Positions 59,127-64,000 of a stretch of DNA of 64,000 nt are shown piece by piece. The notes under the pieces are model-generated. The model did not search any database. It saw only the letters and a program-made list of their open reading frames with translations, and was not told the DNA's origin. The position numbers were made by a program, and so were the translations under genes. The number at the start of each line of letters is the position of its first letter. Position 1 is the first letter of the stretch. The stretch covers positions 62,001-126,000 of the forward strand of contig NZ_JACOFV010000006.1 of the NCBI RefSeq assembly GCF_014284255.1, in the 5' to 3' direction. The DNA is from Cognatundibacterium jejuense. Its GTDB lineage: Bacteria > Pseudomonadota > Gammaproteobacteria > Burkholderiales > Burkholderiaceae_D.

Positions 59127-59170
59127 AAAGCAGACCGGCGCACCAACAGCACCAGTCTGCTTTTTTATTT
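59127..59170 (+). terminator. Rho-independent terminator after the FKBP gene
   Basis: AAAGCAGAC (59127-59135) pairs with GTCTGCTTT (59155-59163), loop of 19 bases with further partial pairing, followed by T-rich sequence. It also can act for the convergent GNAT gene that ends at 59173. Confidence 0.85.
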
Positions 59171-59172
59171 TT

Positions 59173-59640
59173 TTAAGTCGACAATACCTGATTAAATCGT
59201 AACGAACTGGCAAGCAGTCCCTGACGGTAATAAAACCGATGTGCAAGCGCATTGTTGAGTCCAGTGTCGAGAACAATCTTTCCACAGCCTTGTTCCAAGG
59301 CTTCCTGTTTCAACATTTCCATCATTATTTGTCCATAGCCAACGCCGCGCTCTGCCTGATCTGTAACGAGGTCTTCCACATACAAATAGTGCCCGTGAAC
59401 CAGATTCTCAGCGATCCGGTAACTAGCCAGAGCAACGAACTGATCGGCTTTTTTCAAACTCCATAAGCGATATCCTGCTTGACTAGCGCGTTTCCAATAC
59501 GCAATCCAACTGCTAACATCAGTTAAATGAGGCCGCAATTGCTGCATCAAGTTTAACACGGGCGGCAACTGGGTTTCTTCACAAACCCTTATCAATAATA
59601 GATCTTGCGGTAAGCAAGTGCTGGCTTCAATCGTATTCAT
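59173..59640 (-). CDS. GNAT-family N-acetyltransferase
   Basis: 155 residues from the ATG at 59640, which overlaps the AhpD stop as ATGA. The frame to 59700 is not used. ALASYRIAENLVHGHYLYVE and DLVTDQAERGVGYGQIMMEM (acetyl-CoA loop, R-G-V-G-Y-G) are typical, as is the end of the fold (CGKIVLDTGLNNALAHRFYY). The substrate is unknown. It is translationally coupled to AhpD, and a MarR gene lies upstream. Confidence 0.85.
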   Translation of the reverse strand: MNTIEASTCLPQDLLLIRVCEETQLPPVLNLMQQLRPHLTDVSSWIAYWKRASQAGYRLWSLKKADQFVALASYRIAENLVHGHYLYVEDLVTDQAERGVGYGQIMMEMLKQEALEQGCGKIVLDTGLNNALAHRFYYRQGLLASSLRFNQVLST

Positions 59641-60110
59641 ACAGCCACCTGGCCGAGTCCTGGTGGATTGAAGCACAAAGCAACACCAATACGATTCCAT
59701 TGATTGATGCTCGCGATAGCGACACTCAAAAATACTAATTCAGACTGAGTAAAGTGTTCTGACATCGCGGCATAAAGTGCATCATCTGGTATGCCATCCG
59801 ATACGGAGGTCAGTGCTTCTGTCCAAGCAAGTGCCGCTTTTTCCCTGGCAGAGAAAATACCTGCTTCTTGCCATACTGCAACGAGGTCGATTTTTTCCGA
59901 TGAAATTCCGAGTTTGCGGGCAATCTGGATATGGAATTGCAAACAGAAGGCGCAATGATTGATTTGAGACGCGCGAATTTTGATTAATTCAGTCAACTTC
60001 TTTTCCAGACCAGATGCATCAACCGCTTTGCCTAAGGACAATAAACTGGCATAAACATCCGGCGCGGTTTGGGTAAATTCTTCATAACTAAGAATAGGTA
60101 TCGAGGACAT
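59637..60110 (-). CDS. AhpD-like carboxymuconolactone decarboxylase-family protein
   Basis: 157 residues. The CxxCxxxH motif CAFCLQFH (Cys53, Cys56, His60) is in place, with KIRASQINHC before it. In AhpD the two Cys act as a thiol pair in peroxide defence. The second half has ALAWTEALTSVSDGIPDDAL. It is the first gene of a unit with a GNAT gene, divergent from a MarR regulator with a direct-repeat region between them, which suggests redox or organic-hydroperoxide control. Confidence 0.88.
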   Translation of the reverse strand: MSSIPILSYEEFTQTAPDVYASLLSLGKAVDASGLEKKLTELIKIRASQINHCAFCLQFHIQIARKLGISSEKIDLVAVWQEAGIFSAREKAALAWTEALTSVSDGIPDDALYAAMSEHFTQSELVFLSVAIASINQWNRIGVALCFNPPGLGQVAV

Positions 60111-60143
60111 CTTTTTCTCCGTAAATAAAAAACAATGAGATAA

Positions 60144-60173
60144 TATCAGAACTCGAACATATTATCAGAACTC
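60144..60173. promoter_or_regulatory. Direct repeats in the AhpD/MarR intergenic space
   Basis: TATCAGAACTC occurs at 60144-60154 and again at 60163-60173 (19 bases apart) inside a longer near-repeat. It lies in the 81-base gap between the divergent genes. This may be the operator of the MarR protein or contain the promoters of both genes. Confidence 0.6.
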
Positions 60174-60191
60174 TGACATTATTCAAAAAAC

Positions 60192-60653
60192 ATGGCTAAC
60201 AAAAAAATTCCGGGACCAGGAGAAGGCAAACGTGGAGAACAAGGTTATTTCGGCTACTTGTTGCGGCAGGCAACCACGGCATACCGCGCGCGTATGGAAA
60301 AAGCACTGGCAAAGTTAGAAATCACACCTCCGCAGTTTTCCGTTTTGACGATGATTGCCGCTTATGAAGGTGTCTCCAACGCAGATTTAGCAAGACTATC
60401 TTTGCTCACGCCACAAACTGTCAGCGTCATTGTGAATAACTTAGAGAAATCTGGCGCCATTACGCGGCGCGCCCACGCCGTTCATGGGCGAATCCAGCAA
60501 TTGCAAATCACCACATTGGGCCTGGAAACCCTCGCGCAATGTAAAAGTTACGTAAAAGAGGTAGAGCAGGAACTCAGTATGTCATTGACTGAAGAAGAGG
60601 CCTGCATCGTCAAACGCTGGCTAGTCAGCATCGCAGTCAACGCGGAAAGCTAA
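60192..60653 (+). CDS. MarR-family transcriptional regulator
   Basis: 153 residues. Winged HTH: GYLLRQATTAYRARMEKALA, LEITPPQFSVLTMIAAYEGV, SNADLARLSLLTPQTVSVIV and NNLEKSGAITRRAHAVHGRI. It probably controls the divergent AhpD-GNAT unit and itself. Absence of a conserved Cys at the OhrR position means that peroxide sensing by that mechanism is not indicated. Confidence 0.9.
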   Translation: MANKKIPGPGEGKRGEQGYFGYLLRQATTAYRARMEKALAKLEITPPQFSVLTMIAAYEGVSNADLARLSLLTPQTVSVIVNNLEKSGAITRRAHAVHGRIQQLQITTLGLETLAQCKSYVKEVEQELSMSLTEEEACIVKRWLVSIAVNAES

Positions 60654-60692
60654 CTGTACGATTCACAAACTAATATTATTTTCAGGATTGTC

Positions 60693-60956
60693 CTAATCAA
60701 AATCTTCGTGTGGAATAAACTCAAACGTATAGACAGCATAAAAAAAACAGCAAATCGCCATCACCAATGCAAACGTACCAAAAAAGAAGAGTGGCTGTAT
60801 TCCGGCGGGAAAAATATATTCGTACCAACCGACAAAACTAGATAACACTAAAGTCGCAAAAGCAAAATTCATTAACTTGCGCGAGTGTCGCAAGGTAGCA
60901 GCAGCAATTAATAGCATGACTAAAAGAGATAACGCGAAATTTACTATTCCAGACAT
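60693..60956 (-). CDS. Small inner-membrane protein
   Basis: 87 residues from the ATG at 60956, with an excellent site (AAGGAGGAG) about five bases upstream; the frame to 61019 is not used. Three hydrophobic segments (NFALSLLVMLLIAAATL, LMNFAFATLVLSSFVGWYEY, LFFFGTFALVMAICCFFYAV) end in a short acidic tail (HEDFD). Function unknown. Confidence 0.8.
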   Translation of the reverse strand: MSGIVNFALSLLVMLLIAAATLRHSRKLMNFAFATLVLSSFVGWYEYIFPAGIQPLFFFGTFALVMAICCFFYAVYTFEFIPHEDFD

Positions 60957-61316
60957 TTCTCCTCCTTCATTTTTTAAAATAATAAATAACAAATTAGCAT
61001 AAAAACACTTATATTTCATAGCTTTTTTACAATTTAACGCTTTTTTAATATATCTTACAAAGAAACATCCTTAGCGCAGCCAGAATAAAATGACAACATC
61101 TGTACATAGGAGCACAAACTACTTCCCTCAATAATCCAGTTATTTCAATCAATGTTCGATAAAATAGACGCGATGAGCAGCACACATTTGTTTTTGTGCG
61201 CACTCCGACACATACTGCCAATTCCTGTGATTTTCACTCTCCGCGAGTAAGCAAACTAGCTTCATACAAAGAATATTTCAGTTAATTTACTACTACCACA
61301 ATCAAGATTCGACATA
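60957..61316. other. Intergenic region, no gene seen
   Basis: 360 bases, AT-rich. Promoters for the two divergent small genes must lie here. I see no box, hairpin or repeat of note. Confidence 0.5.
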
Positions 61317-61691
61317 ATGAAAATCAAGCTTGCCCTGATACTCGCATTGCAACTCATCGTATTTCCTACGTTCGCAGCAGATCAACTCCCACCTCCAGCA
61401 ACAATCAATGTGCAAACGACGCAGTCGGTGATCGTGGTCAGCCCAGGCGACGATGCAACAAAAAGTCAGGGCGTGCAAATTGACCTGCCAAAAATGCCTG
61501 AAGAAAAGAAAAACCCTCACGCAAATGATCCCATTCGCACCTGGTCAGGCGATGTACCGGTAAAAGGAGTGATTTATATTTTGATTGCCTCTATGCCAGT
61601 GCTGGCTTCGCTGTATTTTGCTTATCAGTTATTTTTGTTCATTCAGGCACGTCGCCGTCGGTTGAGCATCCGACATCAAAGAGAAAACTAA
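61317..61691 (+). CDS. Small exported protein with C-terminal membrane span
   Basis: 124 residues. A signal peptide ends at FAA-DQ. A polar middle (PPPATINVQTTQSVIVVSPG) is followed by a membrane span (VIYILIASMPVLASLYFAYQ) and a basic tail (QARRRRLSIRHQREN). It would sit with its N-terminus outside and basic end inside. I do not recognise the family. Confidence 0.75.
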   Translation: MKIKLALILALQLIVFPTFAADQLPPPATINVQTTQSVIVVSPGDDATKSQGVQIDLPKMPEEKKNPHANDPIRTWSGDVPVKGVIYILIASMPVLASLYFAYQLFLFIQARRRRLSIRHQREN

Positions 61692-61767
61692 AATCTGTGA
61701 TCTTAAAAATGAAATCTGGTATTAAGGTTGTATCAGATTATGCATTTTTCATTAAATATTCATCTGC

Positions 61768-61785
61768 CTGTCACTTGCTTGTCAC
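61768..61785 (+). promoter_or_regulatory. PHO box (PhoB site) upstream of btaA
   Basis: CTGTCACTTGCTTGTCAC is two 7-base direct repeats separated by four bases. It matches the PhoB consensus (CTGTCAT, four bases, CTGTCAY) except for T instead of C at the start of the second repeat. It lies 123 bases upstream of the btaA start. Confidence 0.75.
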
Positions 61786-61907
61786 CTGCTCCTCCTAAAG
61801 TAATCTCCACAGATAACCTAAGAACATTTTTCAACTATCTAAGTTCGTCAAATTCATCATGCGACTAATGATAGTGAGAAAGTTCAAAACCATCGTCGGA
61901 GACCAGT

Positions 61908-63122
61908 ATGTCAAGCAAAGCATTAATAGACAGCGCTGTATTTAATTCCACCACTTCAGGCCGCAAAGGTTTAGCGGACAAACTGTTCGCCCATTGGTTT
62001 AGCCGTCTCGTTTACGCGCAAATCTGGGAAGATCCGAAATCTGATCTGGATGCTTTGCAACTGCGTCCCGGGGCAAATATTCTGACTATCTCATCAGGAG
62101 GTTGTAACGCGCTGGCCTACTTGTCTGCTCAACCAGCCGCGGTGCACGCAGTTGACTTAAACGCAGCACACCTCGCCATGCTGAACATGAAACAACAGGC
62201 AATCAAGCACTTGCCAGATTACGAAGCGGTGCTCGCTTATCTCGGCGATGCAAACCACAACGATAATATCAAGCGCTATAAGCGCCATATCCGCCAACAT
62301 TTGTCAGATGACGCTAATAATTTTTGGGAAAGCAGATCCATTTCTGGTCAGCCGCGTTATCACTATTTTGCTAAGCAAGCTTATCAACACGGTTTATTGG
62401 GGAATTTCATAGGCTTTGCACACACTTTCGTCAAAATGATGGGTGGCGACCTGAGCAAAGTATTAGAAGCAAAAAATCTCGCAGAACAAACTGAGCTATT
62501 CAATCGATACGTCGCGCCAGCATTTGAGAGCCACCTGTTTAAACTTATGGCCAAACAACCGATGGCTTTATATAGCCTCGGCATCCCACCATCCCAGTTT
62601 GAAGCGCTCAAACACGATGCGAAAGATGGCTTGCACTCTTTGTTTAAAGAAAGAATGCGTCATCTTTGCTGTGACTTTCCTTTAGATGAAAATTGCTTCG
62701 CACAACAAGCACTCGGTCGCCGCTACGACACAAAGAAACAAGCCGCCTTACCTATGTATCTGCAACAACAGCATTTTGATACCTTACGCAGCAACATTGA
62801 TCGCCTGCATTCACATCACACCACTTTGACCAGCTTCTTGCAGCAACAACCGCGTGCCTCGATGGATGCCTACTTGTTCCTTGATGCACAGGATTGGATG
62901 GATCAACAGCAGTTGACTGAATTGTGGGAAGAAGTAACGAGAACTGCTGCGCCTAACGCCAAAGTTGTGTTCCGGACAGGCGGAGAAACATCACCGCTTG
63001 AACAAAAACTACCTGAGTCGATTTTGTCCGTCTGGCGTACCGATGCAGAAAAGAATCGCGCATTGTATGCAACCGACCGATCTGCCATTTACGGTGGCAT
63101 GCATCTGTATACCAAAATTTGA
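61908..63122 (+). CDS. btaA: DUF3419/BtaA-like S-adenosylmethionine:diacylglycerol 3-amino-3-carboxypropyl transferase
   Basis: 404 residues, with GGAG upstream of the ATG. The first half has LVYAQIWEDPKSDLDALQL and a SAM-binding Rossmann motif (ANILTISSGGCNALAYLSAQ), followed by VHAVDLNAAHLAML. These are the core of BtaA, which makes diacylglyceryl-homoserine, the first intermediate of betaine lipids such as DGTS. A PHO box upstream fits use under phosphate shortage. The partner methyltransferase (BtaB) is not visible in the window, but the next gene is cut off. Whether the product is a betaine lipid or another aminocarboxypropyl lipid is open. Confidence 0.85.
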   Translation: MSSKALIDSAVFNSTTSGRKGLADKLFAHWFSRLVYAQIWEDPKSDLDALQLRPGANILTISSGGCNALAYLSAQPAAVHAVDLNAAHLAMLNMKQQAIKHLPDYEAVLAYLGDANHNDNIKRYKRHIRQHLSDDANNFWESRSISGQPRYHYFAKQAYQHGLLGNFIGFAHTFVKMMGGDLSKVLEAKNLAEQTELFNRYVAPAFESHLFKLMAKQPMALYSLGIPPSQFEALKHDAKDGLHSLFKERMRHLCCDFPLDENCFAQQALGRRYDTKKQAALPMYLQQQHFDTLRSNIDRLHSHHTTLTSFLQQQPRASMDAYLFLDAQDWMDQQQLTELWEEVTRTAAPNAKVVFRTGGETSPLEQKLPESILSVWRTDAEKNRALYATDRSAIYGGMHLYTKI

Positions 63123-63151
63123 CCGAACTTTGACTTAAATTAAGATATCAC

Positions 63152-64000
63152 TTGAATACTCCATTACCACCACGCATGGTGGCCGATGCCTTATGGTTAC
63201 TCACAGCACGATCACGCGGTGGTAACCATTGGGTAAGCAACGTCCATTCAGAAATACAATCTGTCGACATTGCCGGTCATAGTTACCCGGTTACCTTACT
63301 CAATGACAGCGACTGGCAGGAAAGCTACGTCGCCAGCCCCCGCTCGACCTGGCTAAGATACGCACGCCAGGAAGCGATACGGCAAGTCGCACCTGGCCTT
63401 AGCAGTTTGCTCAAAGCAGCCTCATGTCTCATTTTTGGTCCCTTATCAGCCTTGATGCATGCGAGCAAAATCGACCAGGCGGCAATTATCGGCAATTATC
63501 TGATTTCGACCAATTTATATCCCAAATTAAGCACACAAGATATTGCAAGTTTAACCGAAGATATGCGTCAAAAGCACCCAGATCGTCCATTAATGATTCG
63601 CAACATCTGCCCTGAAGTTACGCCGGAATTAATGGAGAATCTGATTGCCCAAGGCTGGAAGATGCTTCCGTCACGCATGATTTACCTGTGCGACCCGCAA
63701 CAAAAATCGGTCTGGAAACATAATCACGTCAAACAAGATGCCAAACTGCTTATTGATGGACAAGTAGAAATTGTCCACCAGGAACATCTTAAATTAAGCG
63801 ACTTAGATGATTTAAGGAACATTTTTCGCCAGCTATTCATCGACAAGCACTCTCACCTCAATCCGGATTTCAGCCCTGCCTTTTTTGAATTATGTCTGGA
63901 AACCGGCTTTCTTGAATTAATTGGGTTGCGTTGGCAAGGACGTTGGGTTGGCATACTAGGCTTGTATGTACATCCAGAAAGTGGCTGGATCACCACGCCA
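63152..64000 (+). CDS. Unknown protein, 5' part, downstream of btaA
   Basis: The frame is open from a TTG at 63152 (283 codons seen) to the window end; an ATG at 63176 is an alternative. I do not recognise it with certainty. It has a region RSTWLRYARQEAIRQVAPGL, a turn (RNICPEVTPELMENLIAQGW), DLRNIFRQLFIDKHSHLNPD and LRWQGRWVGILGLYVHPES. The last stretch resembles a GNAT or FemX-type fold in strand order. Close spacing to btaA (29 bases after its stop) suggests a shared transcript. A lipid acyltransferase or aminoacyl transferase role is only a guess. Confidence 0.7.
   Translation, partial: MNTPLPPRMVADALWLLTARSRGGNHWVSNVHSEIQSVDIAGHSYPVTLLNDSDWQESYVASPRSTWLRYARQEAIRQVAPGLSSLLKAASCLIFGPLSALMHASKIDQAAIIGNYLISTNLYPKLSTQDIASLTEDMRQKHPDRPLMIRNICPEVTPELMENLIAQGWKMLPSRMIYLCDPQQKSVWKHNHVKQDAKLLIDGQVEIVHQEHLKLSDLDDLRNIFRQLFIDKHSHLNPDFSPAFFELCLETGFLELIGLRWQGRWVGILGLYVHPESGWITTP

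Overview
The window looks like a chromosomal segment of a betaproteobacterium of the order Burkholderiales, most likely family Oxalobacteraceae (inference from gene order and protein character; no rRNA is present to test it). It carries mnmG-rsmG-parA-parB beside the complete atpIBEFHAGDC operon, with hemE and priA further on. Two perfect parS sites upstream of mnmG place it in the origin-proximal part of the chromosome, although dnaA itself is not here. I see no tRNA, rRNA, CRISPR array or intact mobile element.

Layout. Positions 1-815: the 3' part of an RHS-repeat gene fused directly to the truncated 5' end of an IS6-like insertion sequence. 819-8848: mostly housekeeping and envelope genes: a DUF882/M15-type peptidase, a repeat-rich GIN-domain lipoprotein, a TraB/GumN protein, then a likely rep-CPBP protease-binding protein unit, and an AtaL-like protein. 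8864-13398: a compact five-gene minus-strand operon (di-haem cytochrome peroxidase-like lipoprotein, porin, FMN-binding protein, ApbE flavin transferase, small cytochrome b-like membrane protein) behind sequences that resemble overlapping Fur boxes. This is the best candidate for an under-described system: an iron-regulated, flavinylated electron-transfer chain of the cell envelope. 13657-20836: a bactofilin-like repeat protein, an S46 peptidase, and the pqiA1-pqiA2-pqiB-pqiC lipid-transport operon. 20861-28918: a GGDEF/EAL protein, dbpA, a SLATT-domain protein, a membrane protein and priA.

29448-45531: hemE, flanked on both sides by AT-rich spacers holding the same 18-base DnaA-box-like repeat; a PPK2 kinase with a CoA-binding protein; the ATP synthase operon with a clear sigma70-type promoter; an RBBP9-like hydrolase that contains two degenerate parS-like sequences; parB, parA, rsmG, mnmG; two perfect parS sites; and a TSUP transporter. 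45698-56498: an iron alcohol dehydrogenase, a branched-chain amino-acid-type ABC transporter (livM-livH-livK-livF-livG) and a catabolic set (GMC oxidoreductase, nitronate monooxygenase, mmsA) next to a divergent LysR regulator with a T-N11-A site between them.

56639-64000: the LysR regulator, an orphan binding protein, a small unknown gene, an FKBP isomerase, a GNAT-AhpD pair divergent from a MarR regulator with direct repeats between them, two small membrane proteins, and a BtaA-type betaine-lipid enzyme preceded by a near-consensus PHO box. That gene is followed by an unrecognised gene cut by the window end. Start codons were moved from the longest reading frame wherever a ribosome-binding site, family length or a 4-base ATGA overlap pointed to a downstream start.
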